Shown: in pieces, positions 33,851-45,057 of the stretch
How positions within the stretch are numbered: the first letter of the stretch is position 1
How the letters are laid out: every line of letters begins with the position of its first letter
Source of the DNA: Beta vulgaris subsp. vulgaris
Lineage: Eukaryota; Streptophyta; Magnoliopsida; Caryophyllales; Amaranthaceae
Assembly: GCF_026745355.1 (NCBI RefSeq)
Contig: NC_079208.1
Span: 15,390,417 to 15,454,416 of the forward strand
Length of the DNA: 64,000 nucleotides
Reading direction: 5' to 3'
Position numbers and translations under genes: made by a program
Notes under the pieces: model-generated
What the model was told of the DNA's origin: nothing
Databases searched by the model: none
What the model saw: only the letters and a program-made list of their open reading frames with translations

Positions 33851-35445
33851 ATGGAACTAAAACATTGCATTATTGTGCACCATGGTGGAGAATGGTTTGT
33901 TAATGGTGACATTAGATACGATGGTGGTCAAGTAAGTTTGTATGGAAACTTACCGAATATGATGCTTCATACGTAAAACAAATCATAGAGAACTTGGGTT
34001 ACAATAACATCATTAAGCTTTATATTTTTTATCCTAGGAAAGATTTTAGTACTGGTATTAGGTTTTTGGGCTATGCTAAGCAAATATCTGATCCATTTTT
34101 AGCACTGCTTTTACAGTACAAGCTTGTACATGTGCACACAAAACATGTAATAGTTAGGCCATTTGAGATGGGTTATGGAAGGAGTGGAGTTGGGTCAAGT
34201 CAGTGTGGTGAAGGGTCATTAGTGCAATTGTTGTGTGATGGAGATGAGTCATTGGTCCCTGAAAACACTGGCCATACTAGAAATGATAACCATGTAGATA
34301 TGGACTATGATACATAAGGTATAGACGAGAATGATGATGAATTTGTTACTGCTAGAACCAAAGTGAGTGATGACAAGAAAAAGCAACAGTCTTATGAGGA
34401 AGAAATAGAGATATTAAAGAGAGTATCTGCAAGTAAGGGCTTGACTGAGAGTTTGTTTGGAGATGACTTTGAAGGGGATAGTGATCTTGATAGTCCTAGT
34501 GAAGATGAAGATGAGCACCATAGAAAATGAATTTCTATGTAACATAGAAGAGATGAGGAAAATATCTACTGCAGCTGCTGATGATCTTCTAAATAGGAGC
34601 TACAAGAAATGGTGTAGAGCCTTCTACACTCCTTTGTCGTGTGGTGATAGTGTGGATAACAACATGAGTGAGGTTTTCAATGCCTACATTTTGAACTCAA
34701 GGCATAAACCTATCATAACTATGTTGGAGGACATCAGGGAGGGGTTAATGGAGAGGCTTCACAAGAAGAAGGATGAAATAGATAAGAAAGAGATGTTGTT
34801 ATGTCCAAGAATACAACAGCAAGTTGAGAAGCACAAGATTTTTGCTAGGGGATGGAATGCATTCTGGGATGGGGGGGTTCTGTTATGGGGTGAGGGAAGG
34901 GGCAACACAAACAAAATATGTTGTCAATTTGGATGCCATAACTTGCAGCTGTAATGGATGGCAACCGAGTGGGTTAGCAAACATGGAGTAGTTGCAATTT
35001 GGAACAAAGTTGACCAACCAGAACATTATGTTAACCAATTCTTCACAAAACAAGGGTATTTGAAGGCATATGACTACTTGTTGGAGCCTCTAAATGGAGC
35101 AGAAGAGTGGCCTAGTTCAGAAATTTTGTCATTGCACCAAAACTGAAGAAAGTGAACAACATGCGCCAAGTAAAGAGAAGGAAGGCAGTTGGAGAAGTTA
35201 CAACTTCGGGAAAATTGAAAAGAACAGGCTCATTAATGACATGCGGCCCATGTGGTCTTCAAGGGCATAACAAGAGAGGTTGTAAGAATGTACCTACAGA
35301 GTCTGTGCACATAGGTGCAAGTGAATCAAGTAGTAGCCGCCAGTGTGGGAGAACTAATGTACCCATGCACCATAGAGGTGTAGGTGCATATAGCTACCCA
35401 AGTGGCTACGAAAGAGTTGCTACTCTCCAACCCCAACCACCATAG
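33851..35445 (+). pseudogene. mudrA-like MULE transposase, catalytic core deleted
   Basis: Starts MELKHCIIVHHGGEWFV. After a one-base shift near 33938 it continues VWKLTEYDASYVKQIIENLG and IIKLYIFYPRKDFSTG, the PB1-like N-terminal domain common in plant MULE transposases. An in-frame TAA at 34315 and an acidic linker follow. At about 34525 the sequence jumps to the C-terminal part: WCRAFYTPLSCGDSVDNNMS, NAYILNSRHKPIITMLEDIR, then a SWIM finger (CSCNGWQPSGLA) one frame over. It ends with the P-x-YV-x16-AY-x-Y segment and a CCHC knuckle, CGPCGLQGHNKRGC. The whole DDE core between linker and C-terminus is missing. The shift before the SWIM finger maps to a run of seven G at 34871-34877, and another shift removes the second SWIM cysteine. 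Non-functional as read. Confidence 0.85.
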
Positions 35446-35870
35446 TAACCACCAAGTCAACCAATCAATCAACCAACACCAAACCAATCAATCACACAAC
35501 CCCACAAAGAACACAACATCCACACAACCCACCTATCCAAAGAAGAGTAGCATATTATTCAGATTATGAGGGTGAGAAAGACTATATATTCATTCAACAA
35601 GACTACTCATTCAGTCACAACAAGAGAAGGGTTCACAAGTTTCACAAACAATAACTAGCCAAGCCTTACAGGTATGTGATTTGATTGAATTAGCTAACAT
35701 TTTCTTACCTTATAATCTGTCCATGTATTCTGAATTAGTTTCTTTATATTCAGGACCCAGTAATGGCTCAAAGGATGCAAAGGCAACAATAGTTCAAAGG
35801 TAACTTACATTTTGTTAATAATATGCTAGTACATAGCTTCATATGTCAATAAGAGTCCTAAATATACCCT

Positions 35871-36290
35871 TTACATAGTTATATGATACCATAAACAAAC
35901 AGGGACCAAAATGAGTACAAAAATCCAAGCCCTAACACTCATAAATCCACCCTTTTTCATTTTAAGCATCATATATTTTGATTCATTTTTGCTTGCCTTT
36001 TCATTTGTTGTCTTCAGATTGTGCCTCAGCAACATCACTTCACTTCTGAGCTCCTGTTTCTTCTCCATCAACCCCAAAATCACATTTTTCTGCCACTCTA
36101 TAAGCTTTTCAACATCACACCATTTGAATAACTTGCACCCCCTTGCATCAGTCTCAGCATCATAGTCAGGGCATGCTACAAACCTTTTACCAGGGTTGTC
36201 CCTTGTACAGGCTCTGATTTTGGTTATAATAAACCCACAATGACATCTTTTAGGAAGTGGGGGCATGGAACCATAACTATTTCTTGACAT
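35871..36290 (-). CDS. GRF zinc-finger protein with C-terminal membrane segment, MULE-associated
   Basis: Intact 139-residue frame starting MSRNSYGSMPPLPKR. A GRF-type zinc finger spans residues 16-58: CHCG (Cys16, Cys18), NPGKRFVACPDY (Cys40) and GCKLFKWCD (Cys52). Residues 62-112 are a charged predicted coiled coil (EKLIEWQKN, MEKKQELRSEVMLLRH). Residues 120-137 (RAWIFVLILVPVCLWYHI) look like a membrane anchor. This finger-coil-tail layout is common among plant GRF proteins found near MULE transposases; zf-GRF domains bind nucleic acid in characterised proteins, but the role here is unknown. It ends 426 bases past the mudrA relic and is convergent with it. The upstream in-frame start (MFFSFYECQL, 36356) is less likely because the added residues lack family resemblance. 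Confidence 0.72.
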   Translation of the reverse strand: MSRNSYGSMPPLPKRCHCGFIITKIRACTRDNPGKRFVACPDYDAETDARGCKLFKWCDVEKLIEWQKNVILGLMEKKQELRSEVMLLRHNLKTTNEKASKNESKYMMLKMKKGGFMSVRAWIFVLILVPVCLWYHITM

Positions 36291-36600
36291 TATGCTGCCT
36301 AGGTGCACACAAAATACTAAAAATTTTAATTGACATTCGTAAAAGGAAAAAAACATTAAAATTAGGTATAATTTTCCTTAATGCAGTTGCTTTGTATCTG
36401 ATTAATTGAAGGTGATGAAGTTGATTTTTTTTTGCTGCTGATGAACAATATCGGATTTTTTCATGTTGTGGAAGTTGATATTTATGCAACGATGAAGACA
36501 CGAAGCTGGACTCCAAATTAATCAGCCATGGCTTTGTCTGAAGTTGTTGTAGCTAAAGGTATGAGAAGTGGTAAGGTAATTAACGAATAAGGTTTATGTT

Positions 36601-37955
36601 GGAAAAGACACAAGTAAGAATATGGGTTGGGGTTTGAGGTTTTAGTTTCCACTTTTATTATCATGAAAAACTATGGGTTGGGGTTTTAGTTTCCACCAGT
36701 GGAAAATATTCTTGTAAGCAGGGCAACCTTATAATATTTTGCACTTTATGATCAAAGTAGGAAGTCTGGTGTAAGTCCGCCTTATAATGATATTAGTGTA
36801 AAATCACTTTACTTTTTACTTAAAAAAAAGGTGACTTCTAGTTAGGGTAACTTTCTAAGTTAAAGGTATGATTTTAATATTAGGGGTTAAGTGTTTAGGA
36901 GAAGAGGGCCTACCTTAGAATTTTCAAAACCTCATACTAATGTTATGCAAAGACTCACTTTGCATCAACATTTCCCGTTTTAACTTTCAATCACGTTTCT
37001 GACACTTTTGGAAACTTTGATTTTTCTTTTGAAAATACACCGTGAATTGAAAGGTGACATACATAGTTTTTTGTTACCGGAAGAAAATTTTCAATGTTAA
37101 TCTCTCATATATAACCTGATCTACTTTCAAAACTTTTAAATATTATGGTTCCTAACATTTCTCGAAGGTTTCTTCACTTATAGAATTTGCATTTCCCCAT
37201 GTCCTGTTTCCGTGCTAGTATCAAGGGAGATCAAATTCAATAGATTTCGGTCCTCTGTAGCTCTCGTCGCGGCCTTCTACATCATTAATGGAATCAGATT
37301 AGCCATTTACAGCACTGCCCGCTTGCCGTTTGGGTAAATTCGACCATTTTTTAGCACTACTAAAAGGATTTCCATCTAGGTGGCCATTGTGCAATCGCTT
37401 AATTGCATTGGTAAGCCTAAATACTATTTAGTAAATAATACTAGTTTTTTCTCATCTTTCTTGATGCGGTGCATTGTTAATTGGGGTTTCTAGTTGTTTT
37501 TTTTTTTTTTGTATTTTTTTTTTTTTAAATTTAGTTGTGCGGGTTTTGAATTTTCTGTTCTTTAGTTAATTTGGTATGCCTTTTACGTGTTTGATAAAAT
37601 ACCGGAACCATTTTAGTTAGAATTCACTGCTTAAAGTTAGGCTTTCACTCAGTGCGAGTTTCCCGTAGTTTGAAGTCATAGGTGATATTCAGAAAACAAT
37701 CAGGTTGAAGAATTATTTTCTGTTTATAAAAGTTTGTTTCTTCTGTGATAAATGACATCAATCGAAATGGTTTTCATATTGTTGTCAAGTAATAGAGGAT
37801 GTTTATCATCTTGCTGTTGCTGTTTTTGCTGTACTTTTGGTTCATGTAAGAGAACACTATCTTCAAGTTCGTCGAATTAGCATTTACAATCCAATCTTCT
37901 AAAGGTTTGTTCAACCCCTGACTTGCAAAAGGCATGGTAAAGGGAAATAACTTCT
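36601..37955. other. Unclassified spacer
   Basis: No gene supported. A stretch at 37230-37410 has higher GC and ends ATTGCATTG/GTAAGCC, a possible exon-intron border of an unknown transcript. Poly-T runs occur at 37500-37530. Confidence 0.4.
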
Positions 37956-37961
37956 GCCAAT

Positions 37962-37967
<6 letters not shown>

Positions 37968-37995
<28 letters not shown>

Positions 37996-39811
37996 ACAAT
38001 GGGTAAAAGCAGAAATACAAGAAGGAAGACACTTAGTTTTTCCTAGCCTCCATAGCTAGTCTGTGAGCTAAGATGACTTCCTCCCTTTTAACTTTCTTAC
38101 AACAAACAAACACAAAACTATTTGCTATCCTCCTTATATCCTTGATTATGTGATCTATATCTTTATTGATCTTTTCGGGGTTGTTTAGTGCGCGAATGAT
38201 CTCTTGATTGTCCGTTTTAATAATCAACTCCGTACACCTCCACTCCATGTCAGTTAGTGCTTTCATAACTGCACAGGCTTCCGCTTGTTCTGCCGAGTTT
38301 GCGAAGATTTTCCCCGCGAATTCCTCTTTAGGGTCATTATTGAGGTTTTTCCAGGCTATAGCCGCTTGCCATTGGTTTGTTTGAACGTTCTTCTTCCATG
38401 CACCATCTACAACTAAAGTTTGCACTATGTTTGACTCACTATGACCCAATGTCCATTTGAGATCTTTGGTATTCTCCTCTAAATCCTTATCGGGTGGATT
38501 TTCTCTTTGTGGCCTTCTAGACCTTGCCCTACTGATATTCTCTTTGATTATCTCCATGATCCTTCCTGGATTTAATTTGGAGTTTCTAAAAACGATTTCG
38601 TTCCGATGAAGCCATAGGCCCCATAAGGTGGATATAAATTCGATTTCCATATCACTTCCCTCCTCTTTCCTCCTCTTCTTGAAAAGGTTAAGGAAATTCT
38701 TAATCCACTCTTGAATCCTGAGATGGGCACCTTGAGATGCTACAATTCCCATTGAAGAGCTCCAAATTCTCTGGGACATTTGACAGTCTCGAAGGAGGTG
38801 GGCTAGGGACTCTCTCTGCGTGTTGCACAAACAGCAGATAGGATTAATCTCTTTTATTTTCCTCTTGATTAAATTATCTGCTGTTGGTAATGCATTATTC
38901 AAAATTTTCCATAAGAAGAGCTTCCACTTCGGGAAAATGTCTGTTTTCCAGAATTGCTTCCAGAAATTTGAACTCTCAACCTGTTTGTTTGTTTTGTTCA
39001 GGAGGAAGCAATAACCTGTTTTTGCCGAGAAACTACCCGACTTGGTTCTAGACTACAGATTTGACTCTTGGTTTTAGAAATAAAGATGAAATCTAGATTA
39101 TTTGAGCTAGCTATGCTACTAATAAAACCTAGAGATTGAGAGCTAAGGTTTTTAAGCCCTCGTCAATTCCAGCTCAGAATACTCATTTACGAACCCGCAC
39201 CTTTGGGTTTCTTCAATTTCATCTCTTTTCCTTTGTCCCCGGAGCCTTTGTGGTTTGAAGATTGAAAGCTTTCAGCCTCTTCTGAAATGTCTTCCTCGCT
39301 TAGTCCAAATTTGAGTATTCCTTTACCCTTTGTGTTCCTTTGCAGTTTCTTTCTTTTTGTTTTTCCTTCTTCTGCTAAGCTCGGATCTTCTTTCGGAGGG
39401 AGGTTCATGTCGAATATTTGTTGGGCACTTAAAGTCTTAGCTTCCTCTTCAAATTTTCGAATGTGCTGAGCTTAAAAAACCCGTCGATCTCCAAGTCCTT
39501 TTTCTTCTTCTTTTAATGATTCTTGTCTGGGAAGATGGTTTTAGCTTTGACGATGAAGTAATGTCCGGGGCTGGGATGGGAGTGTTCAGATCCATGTCTT
39601 TGATGACAAAATCCCACTCTTCAAGTGGGAAGTCTGAATAGGCAGACGTGAATGAACTATGAGAATTAGGTGTGGGCAAAATCGTAAATCAGGCCCTTCC
39701 AATTCTCGCTGACCAGTCAAACAAAACCCCAAGACACTCATATAAATCACTCGAGATCAGTTCCAATTCAACAAACTCTTCCTCAGATTCGCACTCTCTC
39801 ACGCAAACACC
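37968..39811 (-). mobile_element. L1-type LINE, internally deleted
   Basis: On the minus strand the element starts at 39811 and ends in an A tail (31 T on the plus strand, 37964-37994). GCCAATAATTTT flanks both ends (37956-37967 and 39812-39823), a 12-bp target duplication typical of L1 retrotransposition. The 5' part (about 39160-39700) looks like the N-terminal region of ORF1 (acidic/serine-rich, then RIIKRRRKRTWRS, then MNLPPKEDPSLAEEG). The 3' part is the end of ORF2. Endonuclease and reverse transcriptase are missing, so the deletion is internal rather than the usual 5' truncation. Confidence 0.87.
38033..39030 (-). pseudogene. LINE ORF2 C-terminus: zinc-binding domain and RNase H
   Basis: Open from about 39030 (KSGSFSAKTGYCFLLNK) with WKTDIFPKWKLFLWKILNNA, the zf-RVT signature. 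The segment from 38902 to the stop is 289 codons. Numbered on it, Cys24 and Cys26, His35 and Cys40 lie in CCLCNTQRESLAHLLRDC. The RNase H-like domain (RVT_3) follows with Asp166 (VVDGAWKKN), Glu209 (AEACAVMKAL), Asp231 (KTDNQEII) and His280 (LAHRLA). All expected acidic residues are kept. An in-frame TAG lies upstream near 39047, at the junction with ORF1-derived sequence. There is no usable ATG at the start of the conserved part, so this is a remnant. Confidence 0.85.
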
Positions 39812-39823
39812 GCCAATAATTTT

Positions 39824-41241
39824 CTTACCAGTAATATAATAATCATTTATTACACATATTAATTCTCTCCAATATTTTCCACTCATCATTTGTGAAATAT
39901 TTTATTTAAGGGAAATAATATTCTATGAAAAATGTTTTCTCTTAAAAGAAAATCTTGATAATTTTCTTACATCGTTTTGACCTACTAATGTTAAGATTGC
40001 TTATGAAGGTTTCGGGACTAAGGGTTTGCTGTATTTTCTTAGGCTAATTTTGTTTAAATTTTGAATTTTGTGAAGATCACTAAGTTTTATATTCAAATTC
40101 AACCCCCCAAAATAAAAAGAAGACATATTCGTATGTATAATATATTTCGAGCTAAGCTCAGGTGAAACACTAGTTTAGTTAGTATAAGAGATGGAGCAGT
40201 GTCAACAAGCCAACAATGGTAGCAGAACTCTTAAGGAATGTAAAAAATTTCTGGCTGCATGTAGATTTTGACAATATAAGCAATTAGTTAATGAACGGTT
40301 TTATGTTCGTTTGTCATGGTCTATATGTGAGAAAACAGATAAAAAATTATTTTTATATGAAATGTTTAATGCATTTCCTGCTTGGACTGTTATTAGTTCT
40401 GATAGGTACACCGTACACATATGATCCCCCCTCTATGTCTAGGAGTAAACTATTCGCTACTCAGCATATACATACATACCATCAGAAATTTTGAACAATT
40501 TGACCAAAGCCACCCTTGTGTGATGATGTCGAAACATGTTTAAGGTAGAAGGCAGATGGTAGACAAAGGGAGATATACTCCCTCTGATCTTATTGAGCCG
40601 TACAATTAGCATTCTTATTTTTTCCTTTTTGAATCTGTTTTAATAGTTACTCTTAGTAATTTTTTATATTTAGGTAGTATAGCCCACTATTTTTACATTT
40701 TCTCTCTTGCTTTTAGCACTCTCTCACCTGAATTTTACATTATTTGTCTTGTTTTCCCAATTCCTCTCACATACTTTTTCCATTTGCTCCGGTTATCCTA
40801 TAAAGTGAAGTGGACTTTGAAATAAAAATAAAAATGAGGGGATTATATGAAACCACAAATTCAGGGATAGAATTGGAATGGACATACTTGTTTGATACTG
40901 CTACCTTATTTCTGTTCAGACCAGATTAAATCTGATTTCCTACTGTAAGCAAAACTTATTTTACAAATCTAACTTATTTCATACTGGACCAAATAAGAGT
41001 AAATCAAATCATCTTAGTTTAGAAAATGAAACGTGACTCTAGGTACCTTGTTACTTGAACCATATTACGAAACATGCGACCAGTTTAAGTGTTTAACTTG
41101 GTAAACTAAACATACCCTTAGTTGCACTGGCACCTCTCATAGCTGTTCGGATTATTGTTTGACTTGGTTTTAACCCACTTGAAAAACAGAAGGAAATTCT
41201 TTGAAGACCCTAATAACATCACTGTATTTTATTTAGAGAAC
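39824..41241. other. Unclassified spacer
   Basis: No gene recognised. CTCCCTCTGATCTTATTGAG at 40577 resembles a Stowaway terminus, but no matching right end with TA was found within the next 300 bp. Confidence 0.45.
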
Positions 41242-42111
41242 GTATTGTGTCGGACTCGTCCGACCATAATCTTTGGTCGGACGACTTTCAGGTGGTTCCA
41301 ATTTTTTTTCAGTTAGTCTTAATTTTTTTTCAGGTAGTCTTCATTTTTTTTTTCAGGTAGTCTTTATTTTTTTTTCAGGTAGTCTTCATTTTGTTTTCAG
41401 TTAGTCTTCTTTTTTTTTTCAGTTGGTTTTTGTACTTCAGTTAGACTTACTTTGGGTTTCAGTTGGTCTTTATTCTTTTTCAGGTAGTCTTCATTTTTTT
41501 TCAGGTAGCCTTCATTTTTTTTCAGGTAGTCCAACTGAAAGAAAACAAAGTCCAACTGAAAGAAAACAAAGTCCAACTGAAAGAAAAGAAAGTCCAACTG
41601 AAAAGAAAATAAAACACTAACCTCTGCTTTCTCTCACTTTCTCCTTCTTCTTCATTCCTCTTCTGCCATAAAGTCCTTGATTACTGTATCTGCGTTATAC
41701 CTTGGACGCACCTGGGAGTTCTTTTGTGTATTTGGTGCATGTATTATAGTTATTCAAAGCCAAAAATCAGTGGAGTTGCCTCAATAAACTAAAGTTTTCT
41801 GCAAGAGTATCCAGGGTATCATAGCTCTGAATCAAATGAAGAAGTTATCGCATTTTGTCATTTTAGCGTAATATAACCACACCAACTGAAATGAAAACAC
41901 AATTTGGAGGAATCTCATTACTGAACACCACTCGCCTCCTTATCATTCAAGGAGAGGGAATGTGGGAAAGTTAGGGGTTTTGGGGAGGTGAAAAGTGTTG
42001 GGAAAATGGTGATGATTGAGCTTTGTGAAGGGCCAAAGGAGAGGGTGTTTTGAGGTCACTGGGTCAGCCCGTCTGACAGAAAGTATTTGGTCAGACGGTC
42101 TGACCCAATAC
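41242..42111. mobile_element. Foldback-like element with tandem units in both orientations
   Basis: Left end GTATTGTGTCGGACTCGTCC and inverted right end GTATTGGGTCAGACCGTCTG (42089-42111) are imperfect inverted repeats. Each is followed by a hairpin (CGTCCGACC ... GGTCGGACG on the left, CCGTCTGAC ... GTCAGACGG on the right). Inside lies the array 41283-41600. No coding sequence and no target duplication found; class unknown. Confidence 0.45.
41283..41600. repeat. Minisatellite that reverses orientation
   Basis: Units of TTTTTTTTCAGGTAGTCTTC (~21-24 bp) run to about 41530. The array then continues as AAGTCCAACTGAAAGAAAA, the reverse complement of the TTTTCTTTCAGTTGGACTT form. Frames on both strands here are repeat by-products. 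Confidence 0.85.
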
Positions 42112-43204
42112 TTTCACTATTATTTATGGCTTTGCCTGTACTTCAGCTGGTCGTAATACTGTAATATAAAGAAGAAATATGGTTGCTTCTTATTATCTCT
42201 TCATTCCAAAGAGTTGAGTTGTATATAGCCTCATTCATCTGGTTTGATCTTCTTCTTCCTCACCCAGCTACCTTACGATGGAGCTACCTTTTCTGTCTAA
42301 CCTTTGTCCTATTTGCTTCACGCATTCCTTTTTTATTTTGTTTTCCCCGTTTCTGTTTTGGTTGTTGTCTTTAGATTTTCTTACACGCTTACTTCTTTCT
42401 TCCTCTCACTGGTCGTTTCTACCTCTCTGTCACTATGATTGCTTTTTTCCTAGCTCACTTAAATGTTTGTCTCTCTTCCTTCTCTAAGAAATCAGCCTCT
42501 TTTTTCATCAACTAACCAATTCTGAAATGTGATCTTTGCCATTGAGGTAATGCTTAGGAAATACATGGAACTGATCCAACCTTTGCTCTGTTTTGTGGAG
42601 ATTGGAGACAGTGCTTCTGTGATTCATACCTGTGATCCCCAAATCACAATGTAATGCTTGAAATTGTTCTTTGAGTCTCCTATTTACAGATGAAATTGAT
42701 CACTGTGGACAGCAGTTGCATTGCTACATTCATGTTCCTTTTATGTAATCATGAGGTACATCTTGAAGCATAGAGCGTTTGAGCTTATTTTGGATGGTAG
42801 TAATTTAAAGTTGGTTTAACTTTGCAATATCACTCACTTTAAAGTCGCAAAAATATAGCAATGTTTGACTGAATTGCAAATTAATTTGCTTTTACATATT
42901 TTTCACTACTCAATTTCAAGGCTTCTGTTGCTGTTTTTTCAGTCAATCTTATGCTGTATTAAATTGAATACTTACAATGTACTATCTGTACATTCCTACC
43001 GTGTTCTTCTTGTTGTCCTTCCACATTCCACTGACTCAATTTCTGTCGACTTGTCATTGTTTCTATAGATGTTGCTAAATGGTTGAGCATACGATGAACC
43101 AAATATATTGATCTTAAACCCCCTCCGAGAAACCTGGGTTGCTCCACTGGTTACTATGGTAATTATGTATCTTACTCATATTTCCGTTTGAGCCATTTCT
43201 GGCA
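42112..43204 (+). other. Upstream region of the host gene
   Basis: CT-rich leader-like DNA (42240-42490) and AT-rich sequence. It may contain a 5'UTR intron, but I cannot place splice sites. No other frame is convincing. Confidence 0.4.
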
Positions 43205-43759
43205 ATGGAAGGAGCATGTGAAAGTAACTTGGAGTCTCTCTCAGCTACCATTTTTGAGCTGCCTGGAGAACCAGCTGTGGTGATTAATGGTGTCCCTGAT
43301 GTTGATGTAGATCATGTGAATATAATCCAAGGCATCTCTCTAGCAGATGGAATATCAAGGACCGAAAACTTCTATAATTCTACATCTGATACAGGAAAAC
43401 CTAGAAATACAGGCTTTGGTGTATGGCTGGAAGGAAGATTAGTACGGAAGTTGTTTGGTCAGAGATATTATACTGGTACTGTGACTGAATTTGACAAAGA
43501 AAGTGGCTGGTACAGAGTTGTCTACGAGGATGGTGATTTTGAGGATCTGGAATGGCATGAGTTGCAGGATGTGCTTCAGCCATTAGATATAACAATGCCT
43601 CTGAAATCTCTAGCATTGAAGATCATTCGCAAAAGCCAGAAATCAGAACCTGCAATTGAGGCAAATGTGGTTGCAGAGACAACAAATGGGGGAAAATCTA
43701 AGGGTCGCAGCGGTAGGCCAAGGGGTGGCTCATCTAGGAATCTTGTTAGTAAAGATTAA
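43205..43759 (+). CDS. Small Tudor-like domain protein with AT-hook-like tail (dirigent protein 17-like annotation group)
   Basis: Single-exon 184-residue protein with normal codon use, the only convincing host gene in the window. Residues 1-35 contain a conserved leader, ESLSATIFELPGEPAVVING (residue 10 on, allowing one difference: LESLSATIFELPGE). Residues 70-133 form a compact Tudor-like module: GFGVWLEGRLVRKLFGQRYY, GTVTEFDKESGWYRVVYEDG and DFEDLEWHELQDVLQPLDIT. The module is like that of plant PTM/DDT-type chromatin proteins. The tail has KSKGRSGRPRGGS, an AT-hook-like motif. From family knowledge, plant proteins with this leader and module are often annotated dirigent protein 17-like, although the module is not a dirigent barrel. 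A nuclear, chromatin- or DNA-associated role is an inference. ATG at 43205 follows a purine-rich GGCA context and precedes all conserved sequence. Confidence 0.85.
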   Translation: MEGACESNLESLSATIFELPGEPAVVINGVPDVDVDHVNIIQGISLADGISRTENFYNSTSDTGKPRNTGFGVWLEGRLVRKLFGQRYYTGTVTEFDKESGWYRVVYEDGDFEDLEWHELQDVLQPLDITMPLKSLALKIIRKSQKSEPAIEANVVAETTNGGKSKGRSGRPRGGSSRNLVSKD

Positions 43760-44962
43760 TGGATGTGTTTTTGGCAAATGGGTGAAACAACAGCTGGCTG
43801 ATAATGGACTGTCCTGAGTTCAAACAAGTTAGAGAACAATGGCACTGCAGATCATGTAGTTACCTTAAAAAGTGTGCATCCCTAATATTTTAGTTGTCAA
43901 AGTCGCTGGATGCTATGAAAGGTTCCGGATGCTTTCAAATTAGTTATATAGCGATGCAAGAGCAAAGAGGGTTGTGGCTAGTAGGGGAAAAAGTGAGTCC
44001 AATGATTGTCAAAGGTTTCAGCCTGCCAATGTAATATTGCTTGTGTGTGCCTTTTTTTTTATTTTTGTGTTTCCCCCTTGGTTTTATTCTGCATCTAATT
44101 GTGGGTTAATTGCGGATGGTGTATAAAATATAATCAGTGTCACAAGAACTAAATTGCTTGAGACTTGGATAGATTTATGTTCCGAAGCTTAACAAGAGTA
44201 TCATAGTGTTGAAGTTTTTAGGTTTTTGCTTTTAATTTTTAAATCCCTAAATATTGATCCCCTATTTGCATCGTATTTGTTATGACTGTATTTTATAGGA
44301 CGCTACAAGCCTTACAAGCGACACCCGACGCAAGTGAACTGATATGATGATGCCAGTGGCAGTAGACCAGGTCAAGGTTGTTGTAACCATCCCTATAGTC
44401 AAGCAAGATGTTACTAGTGTCTCCTAAAATTGAGTGGATAGTGTCTAACAACATAGAGAAGTAGTTTGAATATATATATATATTAGCCTTGTATGCACGC
44501 AATGCGTGCGTTAATTTAAATTAGTGTCTTATTATCCCAACTAGCACAAACGACCATTATGAGCCAATTATAAAAGGCAAAAAAAATAAAAAGATGAGAT
44601 TTTCCCTTTTTTTTTTTGGTATGTTTATGTAAATGTATGTTCTTTGAAATTCTGATTGCAATTGGAAGTTTAGTTAGAAAGAAGCTTTGTAAGTTCTTAC
44701 TTTTTAAAATTGTTTGGAATTGCTTTAGTTAGATTAGTTTAATTTTCAATCAAAAATATCTCTTTTTTAAGCATATTTTTTTGGGAAATATATTATGTCT
44801 ACATTACATCTTATTATAAGTTACGCAATTTTAAGTTTTCTTATTAGTTATTACACATAAATATAGATCAAGAAGGAACTGAATATTTTATAATTAGCAT
44901 TTTTTGATAAGTAAAGGGTTTAAAAGTAATCTTACATGAGGACACCGTAACCCACCCCTTGG

Positions 44963-44964
<2 letters not shown>
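43760..44964. other. 3' flank of the host gene
   Basis: Probable 3'UTR (to about 44110) followed by AT-rich spacer. No gene recognised. Confidence 0.5.
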
Positions 44965-45009
<45 letters not shown>

Positions 45010-45023
45010 ATTATATATAATAT

Positions 45024-45057
<34 letters not shown>
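44965..45057. repeat. TA microsatellite
   Basis: Two TA runs separated by TTATTATTATATATAA-type sequence. Confidence 0.95.

Larger units (their letters stand above)
32417..36600. mobile_element. MULE (Mutator-like) relic with three genes
   Basis: The left end shows three direct units around AGTTAGGGTACTGAACTTT (32430-32510). It is followed by a small two-exon gene, a broken mudrA-like transposase gene and, converging on it, a GRF zinc-finger gene. Convergent genes recall maize MuDR (mudrA/mudrB). I could not find the matching right terminal repeat, so the right border is an estimate from the 5' flank of the GRF gene. Confidence 0.6.

Noticed and set aside
34871..34954. End of the 34457-34954 frame (WGEGRGNTNKICCQFGCHNL) as a genuine C-terminus
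   Set aside because: Shifting one base at the G7 run restores the SWIM finger CSCNGWQPSG, so this tail is a frameshift product.
40577..40845. Possible Stowaway MITE starting CTCCCTCTGATC
   Set aside because: No matching inverted right end or TA pair could be found.
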